Shown here piece after piece: positions 34,944-43,491 of a stretch of 64,000 nucleotides of DNA (positions are counted from its first letter, which is position 1; each line of letters opens with the position of its first letter). The stretch lies in NCBI GenBank assembly GCA_035559535.1, contig DATMBG010000029.1, positions 21,415 to 85,414 of the forward strand, given 5' to 3'. Position numbers and translations under genes: made by a program. The notes beneath the pieces are model-generated. The model made no database searches and had not been told where the DNA came from. It worked only from the letters and a program-made list of their open reading frames with translations. The stretch is from Candidatus Limnocylindrales bacterium. Lineage in GTDB: Bacteria; Moduliflexota; Moduliflexia; Moduliflexales; JAUQPW01.

Positions 34944-35540
34944 ATGAGAAAGATAAAAACTTTTATTTTTAAGCAACTGTGTAACGGAAAAATAAGCTGT
35001 AATCCAGAGGTTTTAGAAGCGGTTTTGGAAATTGCCGTAGAGATAGCGCGGGAAGGAAGGGAAGGTAGAAGAATTGGGACTATCTTTACCGTAGGAGATG
35101 AAAAAGAAGTCTTGGCCCGATCCAGGACTTTGATTCTGGATCCTCTTTTGGGGCATCCCAATGAAGTCAAAAGAGTAGATAATCCGGACATGCGTGAAAC
35201 AATTAAAGAGCTGGCGCAACTGGATGGAGGATTTGTCATATCGGGAGATGGCGTGGTTTTATCGGCAACCCGATATTTTAACGCAACTTCTACAGGACTG
35301 GATCTTCCTTTAGGTTTGGGAGGTCGGCATGTTGCAGCAGCTTCGATCTCTAAAGAAACCAAAGCTATTGCCATTGCGGTTTCAGAAAGTTCTGTGGTTC
35401 GAATCTTTAAAAATGGAAGCCTTGTTGCGGAAATTCTTCCTGAACTCTGGTTACTCAGTAAGTATGATATTCACTTAAAACCTCCCTATACGGAAAAAAC
35501 CGTTCAAGGTATGGCCATTATCACTAAAGAAGAGGCCTGA
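34944..35540 (+). CDS. diadenylate cyclase-like protein (DisA_N, DacZ-type)
   Basis: 198 aa from ATG 34944; a TTG 12 bp upstream is less likely. The DisA_N core is clear: AQLDGGFVISGDGVVLSATR, then LGLGGRHVAAASISKET, then IAVSESSVVRIFKNG. This matches the archaeal-type DacZ pattern more than CdaA or DisA. The catalytic DGA appears as DGG and RHR as RHV, the latter as expected for DacZ-type proteins; the former might lower activity. The product would be cyclic di-AMP, a messenger for osmotic and cell-wall control. N-terminal membrane helices are absent. It is a single gene between the Uma2 relic and a dioxygenase on the other strand. Confidence 0.72.
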   Translation: MRKIKTFIFKQLCNGKISCNPEVLEAVLEIAVEIAREGREGRRIGTIFTVGDEKEVLARSRTLILDPLLGHPNEVKRVDNPDMRETIKELAQLDGGFVISGDGVVLSATRYFNATSTGLDLPLGLGGRHVAAASISKETKAIAIAVSESSVVRIFKNGSLVAEILPELWLLSKYDIHLKPPYTEKTVQGMAIITKEEA

Positions 35541-35643
35541 TTTTTCCTGTTTTCTTCTATTTTATTGAAAAGGATAAGGTTAGCCCAAATAGCAGCTCTT
35601 ACGGTTTATGTGGTGTTTCAATCACTCTAAAGAGAGTCTAAGG

Positions 35644-36504
35644 TCATACCGTTGGCCCATCCCCGGCAATGGTCGTTCGGTGCATAATTCTTCGATACTT
35701 TCGCCCGTCCCAGGGTCGACCTCGGTGCAGGCAACAACGGTTATCCCACATGACGAGATCTTTGGGTCGCCAGGTGTGAGTATAAACAAATTGGGGTTGG
35801 GTGGACCACTCCAGGAGTTCTTTCAACAGAGCCCGCCCTTTCTCCACTGGCCAACCTACAATATGTGAAGCATGGGAGCCGATGAAGAGGGCTTTTTTAC
35901 CTGTCTCCGGAAGCGTACGCACCAGGATCTGGGGGACCGGAGGGAGTTCGTCTCTGAGAGCCTGGGTTATCAAATGGGGAGCAACCTGACCCCGTGAATA
36001 GCTATAATCGTGTATGGCTATGAGACCCTCCAACAGGGCCTTTTTCTCATCGGGTAAGGCTTCGTAGGCCGCCCGGGTGCTGGCGTACTCTGTTTCGCCT
36101 CCCTGGGGTGGAACTTCCCGACCTGAGAGTATGGAAGCCTTAGCGGGTATTCTTTTGAACGAACTATCTGAATGCCAGAGCATATTACCGGAGAGATAAA
36201 TCATCTGATCGGAATTTGGTGGTATGATTTCACCTTTCTCATTTACGTTGGAGAGGACAATGACCGGACCCCCTCCCCCGCTATAAGGATTGCTTTTGAC
36301 ACTGGACTCGAGAGGTCCGAATCGTCGACTGAAAGCAATCTGTTGCTCATCGTTAAGGTCTTGATCTCGAAAGACCAATACGGAGTATTCATAAAAGGCA
36401 TCTTGTATTTGTTTAAAAATATCCTCCTCCAAAGGCTTTCGGAGATCAATTCCAAGAATCTCTGCGGCAAAACAACTGCCCAGTTTGTTAAGAATGATAC
36501 CCAT
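35644..36504 (-). CDS. TauD/TfdA-family 2-oxoglutarate dioxygenase
   Basis: 286 aa with GAGGAGGAAG before ATG 36504. The iron triad is visible: LWHSDSSFKR provides H-x-D, and MWDNRCCLHRGRPWDG the distal His, with the 2-oxoglutarate-binding Arg in RRIMHRT. This family hydroxylates taurine, 2,4-D and related acids. Substrate is not predicted by these residues. It is followed by a thioesterase gene on the same strand, and no sulfonate transporter is in view. Confidence 0.9.
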   Translation of the reverse strand: MGIILNKLGSCFAAEILGIDLRKPLEEDIFKQIQDAFYEYSVLVFRDQDLNDEQQIAFSRRFGPLESSVKSNPYSGGGGPVIVLSNVNEKGEIIPPNSDQMIYLSGNMLWHSDSSFKRIPAKASILSGREVPPQGGETEYASTRAAYEALPDEKKALLEGLIAIHDYSYSRGQVAPHLITQALRDELPPVPQILVRTLPETGKKALFIGSHASHIVGWPVEKGRALLKELLEWSTQPQFVYTHTWRPKDLVMWDNRCCLHRGRPWDGRKYRRIMHRTTIAGDGPTV

Positions 36505-36565
36505 GATAGCTTCCTCCTCAGGTTAATGTCGTAAAGGAAAAATTCCCCATAAAGTAAAATTATTT

Positions 36566-37078
36566 TTAACGTCGCAATAAGAGACAGGTGGTAGTACCAT
36601 GTGCATAGAGTTTACCGTTGGAATCCGTCAGGCGCCCTTCGGCAGTGGCCGTTGTCGTACCCAGATGAATCACCATTCCTTCACAGCGGATGAGTCCGGT
36701 GGTTGCAGTCAGTGGGCGCACATAATTAATCTTAATTTCTAACGTGGTAGATCCTACCCCAACCGGTAACCGGGAATATATCGCGGATGCCATGGCGGAA
36801 TCCAGCAAGGTGGCTGCAAAACCTCCGTGTACATTACCAACGGGATTATAGTGGTACTCGGCAGGTTCGGCTTCAAAAACAACCCTTCCTTCGCTTACTT
36901 CCACCAGTCGTCCATTCATTAAAGAGAGGATGGGGGCTGCCGGTAGTTCACCATCTTTTATCCTTTTTAAGTGTTCAAGACCTCCCAAACTACGTCCAAT
37001 TTCTGCGGTTATGAGTGGATCTTGCCAGGTAAAGGTTTGTTGTCGCGTAGGATAATTCATAAGTCTTTCTTGGCTCAT
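36566..37078 (-). CDS. PaaI-type hotdog thioesterase
   Basis: 170 aa from ATG 37078; a TTG at 37117 would add 13 residues. The hotdog signature GNVHGGFAATLLDSAMASA is at about residue 80, followed by the central strands STTLEIKINYVRPLTATTG and AEGRLTDSNGKLYAHGTTTC. These enzymes cleave acyl-CoA thioesters in the cytosol. Position after the amidase and dioxygenase suggests aromatic or fatty acid metabolism, but the pathway is not clear. Confidence 0.85.
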   Translation of the reverse strand: MSQERLMNYPTRQQTFTWQDPLITAEIGRSLGGLEHLKRIKDGELPAAPILSLMNGRLVEVSEGRVVFEAEPAEYHYNPVGNVHGGFAATLLDSAMASAIYSRLPVGVGSTTLEIKINYVRPLTATTGLIRCEGMVIHLGTTTATAEGRLTDSNGKLYAHGTTTCLLLRR

Positions 37079-37181
37079 CAGGTATCCATTCCCAATCTTC
37101 TCCACTTTTCTATCCAAAATCAGAAAAACTCTGGACTCCTTTTTGGAGAGGGTTTCTTGATCAGAAACCCTCTAGAAACTT

Positions 37182-38831
37182 CTAATGTGTTGGATCATTG
37201 GGGAGAAATTGAGGAGGTTTGCGATATTTGGTTGCCTGCTCAAAGGCATATGCGATTTTGATGAGGGTAGGTTCACTCCAGGCCCCACCCATGAAGGAAA
37301 TACCTACAGGAACACCAAAAATATAGCCAGCAGGTACCGAAATATGGGGATATCCTGCTACGGCTGCAACGGAGGGAGCCCAATGTAGCGTTGCCCAGGG
37401 TGGTATCAGGTGATCTCCCAGAACCAGGTCAATGGGCATAACAGGCCCCAGCGTAGGTGCCACAATCACATCCACATTGTATTTTTTCAAGGTGGCGTCC
37501 AACCCCTCATCGGCAGCCAGTCGATGACATTCTTTAACGGCTTCCTGATAGGCCGGGTCTGTTAAGGGTCCTCCTTTCTCCTCGGCGAGTTTAAAAAATT
37601 CCTGTTCAAAATAAGGCATCTCCTTGTCTTTGTTTCTTTCATTGAAGTCAATGAGGTCCTTCAGCGTCTGGGGACCCGTGGACGAACGTTCCTGGAGATA
37701 CTTGGCCAGATCGGCCTTTAATTCATATAAAAATATGGTTACTTCACATCCACCGAATTTTCCTGCCGTTTCGATGTTAGCTGGATCTACAATAATAGCT
37801 CCCTGTTTTTTCATCACTTCAAGGCTTTGGTTGATGAGAGCATCAACTTTTTCGTGATAGCCAAAATAGTTTCGAGCCACCCCAATTCGAGCTCCCTTCA
37901 AGCCGTTGGGATCCAGGAATTGGGTATAGTCTGTGTAGGATTTTCCCTTAGAGGCTTCGGTTACAGGATCCCGGGGATCCACGCCGGTCAGTGCTCCAAG
38001 AACAATTGCTGCGTCGGCTACGGTTCGTGTCATAGGCCCGACGACATCCTGACTGTGGGCCCCAGGGATAACCCCAGATCGACCAACCAGACCCATGGTC
38101 GGTTTGATTCCCACAATGGAGTTTGCAGAGGCCGGACAAACAATCGATCCATCCGTTTCAGTTCCAATGGCTGCCGCGACCAGATTTGCTGCTACAGCCG
38201 CTCCGGATCCTGAACTGGAGCCACAAGGATTTCGGGTCAAAATATAGGGATTCTTGGTTTGACCCCCCCGGGCACTCCAGCCACTTGAAGCCCGGGTTGA
38301 TCGAAAATAGGCCCACTCACTCATGTTGGCTTTCCCTAATATAATGGCTCCCGCTTCACGGAGTTTTTGGGCAACATAGGAGTCCTGCTTTACAGGAATA
38401 TCGACCAGTGCATAGGAACCCGCTGTAGTATGCAATTTGTCGGCCGTTTCGATGTTGTCTTTGAGAAGTATGGGAATTCCATGTAACGGACCACGAACTT
38501 TACCCTCACGACGCTCCTGGTCCAGTTGATCCGCTATGGCCAAAGCATCGGGATTAACCTCTATAACTGAACGGAGGCGGGGTCCATTTTGATCGATCTC
38601 CTCAATACGCTTTAGATACATTTCAACGATGGAACGGGCGGTATATTTACCCGTCTTCATTCCTTCCTGTAACTGAGCAATGGTCACTTCTTCCAGTTCA
38701 AAGGCTTGAGGGACTGGGGAGAAGAAAATGACAAAAACAAGTCCCATTACAATTCCTGAGAGAGGACAGGATAGCAAATCCCCAGGTCTGATTCTAAGAT
38801 AATAAAACCACCTTTTAGTATTATAACTCAT
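37182..38831 (-). CDS. exported amidase-signature hydrolase
   Basis: 549 aa from ATG 38831 (AGAAGGAGGGAAAGT), with residues about 22-45 hydrophobic (LSGIVMGLVFVIFFSP), a signal peptide or anchor. The amidase signature is complete: cis-Ser/Ser/Lys from LLKDN and the GSSSGSGAAVAANLVA block, plus GTETDGSIVCPAS. These enzymes hydrolyse amides or are paralogues of GatA. The signal indicates a periplasmic or membrane-linked enzyme. The closest neighbours are the thioesterase and dioxygenase, on the same strand. Confidence 0.88.
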   Translation of the reverse strand: MSYNTKRWFYYLRIRPGDLLSCPLSGIVMGLVFVIFFSPVPQAFELEEVTIAQLQEGMKTGKYTARSIVEMYLKRIEEIDQNGPRLRSVIEVNPDALAIADQLDQERREGKVRGPLHGIPILLKDNIETADKLHTTAGSYALVDIPVKQDSYVAQKLREAGAIILGKANMSEWAYFRSTRASSGWSARGGQTKNPYILTRNPCGSSSGSGAAVAANLVAAAIGTETDGSIVCPASANSIVGIKPTMGLVGRSGVIPGAHSQDVVGPMTRTVADAAIVLGALTGVDPRDPVTEASKGKSYTDYTQFLDPNGLKGARIGVARNYFGYHEKVDALINQSLEVMKKQGAIIVDPANIETAGKFGGCEVTIFLYELKADLAKYLQERSSTGPQTLKDLIDFNERNKDKEMPYFEQEFFKLAEEKGGPLTDPAYQEAVKECHRLAADEGLDATLKKYNVDVIVAPTLGPVMPIDLVLGDHLIPPWATLHWAPSVAAVAGYPHISVPAGYIFGVPVGISFMGGAWSEPTLIKIAYAFEQATKYRKPPQFLPNDPTH

Positions 38832-39199
38832 ACTTTCCCTCCTTCTGTCTGAAAAGTTTTCTAAAACAAGCATCCTCCCTTTCCTCTTTGTTCCAGGCTA
38901 TTTGGGAGAAGTCCAGAGAACTCAGCCCGTTTGCAGTACTTACTGAGCCGGTCAAGGAGGCTGTGGACGGGGAGGTAGGGCGAAAATGCCATCTCATGGA
39001 TTGTTTACCTATACGAGATAGTATTTCACTTTACGCTCGTTGGGTCTGCTCCCTTACGATGGTAGCTCAGGTCCGGGCCATAATCATAAGTTAATTACTC
39101 ACTGTAAATCTCTTTTTTACTCTACCCATCCTCCCTTGTCAAGGGAAAAGGTTCTTGTAGTAACTGTAACCATTTAGTAGGGGTCACTTTTTCTGTCTG

Positions 39200-39238
39200 A
39201 ACACCCCCCTGGCCCCCTCCAGGGGGGTGTTTCTTTTT
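39200..39238 (+). terminator. strong rho-independent terminator on plus strand
   Basis: AACACCCCCCTGG (39200-39212), loop CCCCCT, CCAGGGGGGTGTT (39219-39231), then TCTTTTT. The T-run is only on the plus-strand side, yet no plus-strand gene lies upstream within about 3.6 kb (the next is 34944-35540). It may end an unrecognised short transcript, or act as a boundary between comM and the amidase. Confidence 0.65.
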
Positions 39239-39246
39239 CTACCTAA

Positions 39247-39292
39247 AGTCAAACGAGACGTTTAACCTACTAAATTGATACGGATACTCCTC
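39247..39292 (+). repeat. dispersed 21-26 bp repeat, copy 2, with extended part
   Basis: AGTCAAACGAGACGTTTAAC is followed by CTACTAAATTGATACGGATA and CTCCTC. The first part is repeated in reverse at 31831-31850 (GTCCAACGTCTCGTTTGACT), and the second at 1047-1072 and 41237-41257. Confidence 0.6.
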
Positions 39293-39503
39293 GAGATGAT
39301 GGATCAAAAATTGTAGTTCTTCATGGGATATGGTATCTATATATGTATGAGTTTCTTTATCGTATAACTCTATCATAACCGTATTTCCTTTCTCTACTCT
39401 ATTTCTTGAACCTGCCCAAAAGCAGGACGAAATGGTATTTTACTCTACAACAGGGATAAGGAACCCGGGTTTTCTGCTTCTGTTTGGGTCTTTGAGATAG
39501 TTT

Positions 39504-41039
39504 CTAAGTTACCCATAATTCCCTATCCAGACTTCGATATTGGATGGCTTCCGAGATATGTTCTGCTCTTATCTCCTCACACCCTTCCAGGTCTGCAATC
39601 GTTCGGGATACTTTTAAAATCCGACTATAAGCTCGGGCGCTTAATCCCAGTTTTGTAATCGCACTTTCCAACAACCGATTGGGGGCATCCCCAATCTGGC
39701 AGTACTTTTTAAGGTGTTGGGTGGTCATATGGGCATTGCAGTAGATTTTGTCTTTCTTGTATCGGGTCTGTTGAATCTGTCGGGCCCTTTTAACGCGCTC
39801 TTTGATCACTTCAGAGGTTTCCCCGGAGCTCTGGGAGGCCAATTCTTTATATTTGACGGTGGGGACTTCAATATGGATATCGATTCGATCCAATAGAGGG
39901 CCTGAGATCTTAGACATGTAGCGTTGGATCAGGGTTGGGGTACAGGAACATTCCCTGGCAGGGTCCGTATAAAATCCACAGGGACAGGGATTCATGGAGG
40001 CCGCCAGCATGAAGCGGGAGGGATAGGTAATGGAGATGGCAGCTCGAGAAATAGTCACCAGACCGTCTTCAAGGGGTTGTCGGAGTACTTCCAAAACATT
40101 TCGTTTAAATTCTGGGAGCTCATCCAGAAAAAGAACTCCATTGTGGGCCAGGGAGATCTCGCCAGGACGGGGAGGAACGCTCCCTCCAACCAGAGCTACA
40201 TCGGAAATGGAGTGGTGAGGGCTCCGGAAAGGCCGGGTCGCGATAAGGGCCTTTTTATCCGGCAACAGACCGGCTACACTATGAATCTTAGTGGTTTCCA
40301 GAGCCTCTTCGAAATTCAAGGGGGGTAGAATCGTGGGAATTCTCTTGGCTAGCATCGTTTTCCCTGAGCCCGGAGGACCTATCATCAAGATATTATGCCC
40401 CCCTGCAGCAGCCACTTCTAAGGCTCGCTTGGCATGTTCCTGGCCTTTAACGTCGGAAAAATCCAGTTCATAACGGGAAGATTCCTGAAATACTTTATCC
40501 AGATCTACCTTGAGCGGCTCTATAAGGAGTTGACCGTTGATAAACTGGAGGGTCTGGGCTAAAGTTTTTACCGGATAGACCTGAATACCTTCAACAACAG
40601 CGGCTTCACTTGCGTTTGCTTCGGGCAAAAGAATACCACCCAGTCTTTTGTCCCTTGCAGCTAAAGTCATGGGAAGGATTCCCGGAACAGGTCTCAAACT
40701 TCCATCCAGGGAAAGTTCTCCTACCAGGAGAAGATCTTTTAACTTGTCAGGATTAACAAATCCCATGCAGCTTAACAATCCTATGGCAATGGGTAAGTCA
40801 AAGGCAGACCCCTCTTTCCGAATATCTGCCGGAGCCAGATTGACAATGATCCGATTGACCGGAAAAGCAAATCCACAGTTCGTGATGGCCGCTTTAACCC
40901 GTTCCCGACTTTCCCGAACAGCTCCGTCAGGTAATCCTACAATGGTAAAGCTTGCCAATCCCAGGCTTAAATCAACTTCTACTTCCACCAGATATCCATC
41001 GATTCCCATAACGGCACTGCTCAAAACCTTAGACAGCAT
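39504..41039 (-). CDS. comM: ComM/YifB-family Mg-chelatase-like ATPase
   Basis: 511 aa of a family usually about 500 aa. The N-terminal Lon-protease-like domain (residues 1-170) begins [20 protein letters not shown]. The AAA+ core has Walker [25 protein letters not shown] as Walker B, and the zinc-type segment CPCGFYTDP followed by ECSCT. The C-terminal Mg-chelatase domain ends in [15 protein letters not shown]. ComM is a hexameric helicase that helps branch migration during natural transformation. Both sides carry copies of the same dispersed repeat in inverted orientation. Confidence 0.93.
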   Translation of the reverse strand: MLSKVLSSAVMGIDGYLVEVEVDLSLGLASFTIVGLPDGAVRESRERVKAAITNCGFAFPVNRIIVNLAPADIRKEGSAFDLPIAIGLLSCMGFVNPDKLKDLLLVGELSLDGSLRPVPGILPMTLAARDKRLGGILLPEANASEAAVVEGIQVYPVKTLAQTLQFINGQLLIEPLKVDLDKVFQESSRYELDFSDVKGQEHAKRALEVAAAGGHNILMIGPPGSGKTMLAKRIPTILPPLNFEEALETTKIHSVAGLLPDKKALIATRPFRSPHHSISDVALVGGSVPPRPGEISLAHNGVLFLDELPEFKRNVLEVLRQPLEDGLVTISRAAISITYPSRFMLAASMNPCPCGFYTDPARECSCTPTLIQRYMSKISGPLLDRIDIHIEVPTVKYKELASQSSGETSEVIKERVKRARQIQQTRYKKDKIYCNAHMTTQHLKKYCQIGDAPNRLLESAITKLGLSARAYSRILKVSRTIADLEGCEEIRAEHISEAIQYRSLDRELWVT

Positions 41040-41236
41040 AAGTCTCCCCCCAAATAAAAAGGATTTATTTAAAAGTCGATTACCCTCGGCAAGTCATCCG
41101 GTATAACCAGGAAACTTTTCCCTACAAGCTCGTCCTGAACCTTGAGCTTATCGAATCGTTTCACGGAAAAATTAATCCTCAACTTTACCATCTTCTAAAA
41201 ATTTGGGTTATAGGTCAAGTTCTTTTATACAAAAAG

Positions 41237-41257
41237 GTATCCGTATCAATTTAGTAG
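41237..41257 (-). repeat. dispersed 21-26 bp repeat, copy 3
   Basis: The plus strand reads GTATCCGTATCAATTTAGTA followed by G, the reverse complement of the copy at 39267. The two copies face each other on the two sides of comM. Confidence 0.6.
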
Positions 41258-41433
41258 GTGGAAAAAGAACCCTCCCTCATCCTCCCTCCCCTCCCTTATC
41301 TTTACCCACATTTTTCGATTTGGGAGGATGGGCTCAAAACGGTTAGTAGGTCAACCATCCCGGTTGACCCACCTTGCAAAAAGAGGAATCTTTCCCTCAC
41401 GAAGGAGATTCAATGCATTTCGCTACTCAAGGG

Positions 41434-41465
41434 CCACTTAAAAGTTAAGCCAAACTAAGTAAACA
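41434..41465 (-). mobile_element. half copy of the 44.4-kb MITE-like element
   Basis: 32 bp reading, on the minus strand, TGTTTACTTAGTTTGGCTTA and then ACTTTTAAGTGG. It matches 44431-44463 except for one T in the T-run. The other end and the core of that element are absent here. Confidence 0.65.
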
Positions 41466-41694
41466 AAGTAATAATTCCATAGAGTTTCTTACCCGATATG
41501 CAATTTTTCCCGGTGAAAGGGACAGGGAATTAAAAAACTTGACAAATTTATAAAAACAGAATTATAAAGTAAACTAACCCAATTTGGGTTACTTTGAGTA
41601 AGAGCATGATACCTTACCTTCTCAATGGATTTGGGACGTGGAGAAAGCATTTCCGGAATCTCGGAGAGAGGATAAGGAAAGATAGTTAGTAGAA

Positions 41695-42252
41695 ATGATA
41701 AAGCAAGCCTTGATCGCAATCCTTTTATTTATGGGCTTTATTCTTACTCCATCCCTTATTAATGAAGTTCCTGCCCAGCAATCTGACAGTCGGGTGACCC
41801 AGGGTTTCCTCATCAATCCGGTTCCTCTGGTTAATATAAAAGGAAAAAATCTTGCTTTAGTGGGTTTAGGTAGTTATATTGTCAATGCCCAGGCAGGTTG
41901 TAATGATTGTCACACCTGTCCCTCTTATACGCCGGGGCATAATCCCTTCAGCGGTGGAGATGGCCAATACAATGCTTTTAACTATCTCGCCGGAGGGGTA
42001 CCCTTTGGGCCTTTCATCGTATCTGCGAATATTACTCCAGACTCAACCGGGAAACCGGCCGGTCTGACCTTCAATCAGTTCAAGCAAGCCTTACGTACAG
42101 GTCAGGATCCAATGGCTCCCGGTAACATACTCCAGGTGATGCCCTGGCCGGTATTCCGTCATATGACGGATCAGGATCTTCGGGCTATTTATGAATACTT
42201 GAGCGCTATTCCCCATGCAGAACCGGGAACCTGCTCCGGGCCCGGAGAATAG
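41695..42252 (+). CDS. exported mono-haem cytochrome c
   Basis: 185 aa. Residues 1-27 form a signal peptide (MIKQALIAILLFMGFI, cleavage near VPAQQ). A single CNDCH haem-binding motif lies at about residue 70, and the distal Met is probably the one in QVMPWPVFRHMTDQDL near residue 144, in the usual class I C-terminal helix. The domain is the cytochrome c family often found with periplasmic oxidoreductases. Ribosome site AGGAAAG lies some 14 bp upstream. No redox partner is adjacent; the next gene is pdxH. Confidence 0.87.
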   Translation: MIKQALIAILLFMGFILTPSLINEVPAQQSDSRVTQGFLINPVPLVNIKGKNLALVGLGSYIVNAQAGCNDCHTCPSYTPGHNPFSGGDGQYNAFNYLAGGVPFGPFIVSANITPDSTGKPAGLTFNQFKQALRTGQDPMAPGNILQVMPWPVFRHMTDQDLRAIYEYLSAIPHAEPGTCSGPGE

Positions 42253-42341
42253 AGGTTTATTTAGATCGACTATTAAGTTGGGAGTCTGACTGAGAAGCAG
42301 GCCCCGAACCGTTTACTATTCAAGAAAAAAGGGAGGCTCTG

Positions 42342-42980
42342 TTGGATACTTCCAGGTTACGTAGGGAGTACAGGTTGGACCGCCTCAATGAACAGGATTT
42401 AGATCCCGATCCCTTTAAACAGTTTAGTAAGTGGTTTCAGCAAGCTCTGGAGGCCCAACTCCTTTTACCCGATGCCATGACGCTGGCCACCGCAACCCGG
42501 GAGGGTAAGCCTTCGGCAAGAATTGTTTTACTGAGAGGTTTTGATGAGCGCGGTTTTGTTTTTTATACCAATTATGAAAGCCAGAAGGGTCAGGAGCTTG
42601 CAGAAAACCCTTATGCCGCTCTGGTTTTTTACTGGGCCGAACTGGAGCGGCAAGTCCGTATTACGGGTCAGGTTCAAAAGGTTACGCGGGAAGAGTCTGA
42701 AAATTATTTTCGAAGTCGCCCCCTGGAAAGTCGTCTAAGCGCGTGGGCTTCGAGACAAAGTCAGGTTATCCCCAGTCGAGAGGTTTTAGAAAGTAAAGTA
42801 GAGCAACTGCGGGCGGAGTTTCCAAATGGAAATATCCCGCTCCCCCCCGATTGGGGGGGATTTCGCTTAGTTCCTCAAACGATAGAGTTCTGGCAGGGAC
42901 GCCCCAATCGCTTACACGATCGATTCCGCTACACCCGTCAACCGGATAATAGCTGGTTGATTGAACGGCTGGCGCCCTAA
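42342..42980 (+). CDS. pdxH: pyridoxamine 5'-phosphate oxidase
   Basis: 212 aa from a TTG start at 42342 with GGGAGG 8 bp upstream; the length equals that of the family. Residues 1-20 carry the helical [22 protein letters not shown] start; FMN-binding strands are at [19 protein letters not shown] and [16 protein letters not shown]; the C-terminal signature is [17 protein letters not shown], ending in WLIERLAP. It makes pyridoxal 5'-phosphate with FMN and oxygen, so it indicates aerobic metabolism. It is followed after 25 bp by the DsrE-like selenoprotein gene. Confidence 0.95.
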   Translation: MDTSRLRREYRLDRLNEQDLDPDPFKQFSKWFQQALEAQLLLPDAMTLATATREGKPSARIVLLRGFDERGFVFYTNYESQKGQELAENPYAALVFYWAELERQVRITGQVQKVTREESENYFRSRPLESRLSAWASRQSQVIPSREVLESKVEQLRAEFPNGNIPLPPDWGGFRLVPQTIEFWQGRPNRLHDRFRYTRQPDNSWLIERLAP

Positions 42981-43005
42981 CCTTTCCTAAAGAAAGGAGA
43001 GTATT

Positions 43006-43368
43006 ATGGCACGGATATTAATTATTGCAACCAGTGGTTCAGAAGATCCTACCCGTGCGGGTATGGCATTTTTGTTCGCCAAAGGTGCGGTAGAAGGTGG
43101 ACACAGACCGGAAGTGGTACTGGCAGGTGATGGAAGCGTCCTGGCGAAGAAAGTGGTTGCCGAAAGTATTGTCCCTGTGGGGCTACCACCCCTTAAGGAT
43201 TTGATTCAATTTGCCCTGGATAATAAAATACCGGTTTATACGTGAGGAGCCTGTGGAAAGGCCCGTGGGGTTACCGATGAAGATTTAAAGTGGTTAAACG
43301 CAACATGGGTAACACCGAAAGATACCCTGCAACTTTCTGTAGATGTAGATCGGGTTATAACTTTATAA
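43006..43368 (+). CDS. DsrE-like selenoprotein (in-frame UGA)
   Basis: AGAAAGGAGAG precedes ATG 43006. The frame reads MARILIIATSGSEDPTRAGM and meets TGA at 43243-43245 (codon 80), then continues GACGKARGVTDEDL and ends at TAA 43366-43368. Read through, it is 120 aa, the full DsrE/DsrF length. Cys-containing family members have an IPVY(V/T)CGAC motif at this place, so Sec would replace the first Cys, giving U-G-A-C. The hairpin at 43260-43272 starts 14 nt after the UGA with its loop 19 nt away. selD lies at 55.2 kb. The alternative, a nonsense mutation, is less likely because the rest of the frame is intact. Predicted to be a cytosolic sulfur or selenium carrier or reductase. Confidence 0.85.
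43260..43272 (+). promoter_or_regulatory. putative bacterial SECIS hairpin of the DsrE-like gene
   Basis: G60-G61-C62-C63-C64 (43260-43264) pairs with G68-G69-G70-U71-U72 including two G-U pairs. The loop G-U-G (43265-43267) has a G first. The distance from UGA to loop is 19 nt, within the usual bacterial SECIS window. Confidence 0.55.
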
Positions 43369-43491
43369 AAAGGGTTTTAGAGTTCTACAAAATGAAAACC
43401 CGTCCGGGATTACAGGTTTAGGAAAACTCAGGATAAACCCCCTGAGAGAGTCTGGAAGAAGTTTAAATTCGGATGAACCGGGATCGGTTGC

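Larger units (their letters stand above)
38832..39503. other. 672-bp gap with terminator and repeat
   Basis: A strong hairpin terminator sits at 39200-39238, a dispersed repeat at 39247-39292, and the rest is without a gene that I can support. A 207-bp open frame on the plus strand at 38888-39094 has no ribosome site and no protein-like features. Confidence 0.5.
41040..41694. other. 655-bp gap with repeats
   Basis: It holds dispersed repeat copy 3 (41237-41257), the half element at 41434-41465 and poly-pyrimidine DNA near 41265-41300. No credible gene is seen. Confidence 0.5.

Noticed and set aside
38888-39094. 68-aa plus-strand frame
   Set aside because: No ribosome site and no protein-like composition; it lies in a gap with terminators and repeats.
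43243-43245. DsrE-like gene as a nonsense-mutated pseudogene
   Set aside because: The remainder of the frame is intact to the family's normal end, the TGA replaces the motif Cys, a SECIS-like hairpin follows, and selD is near.
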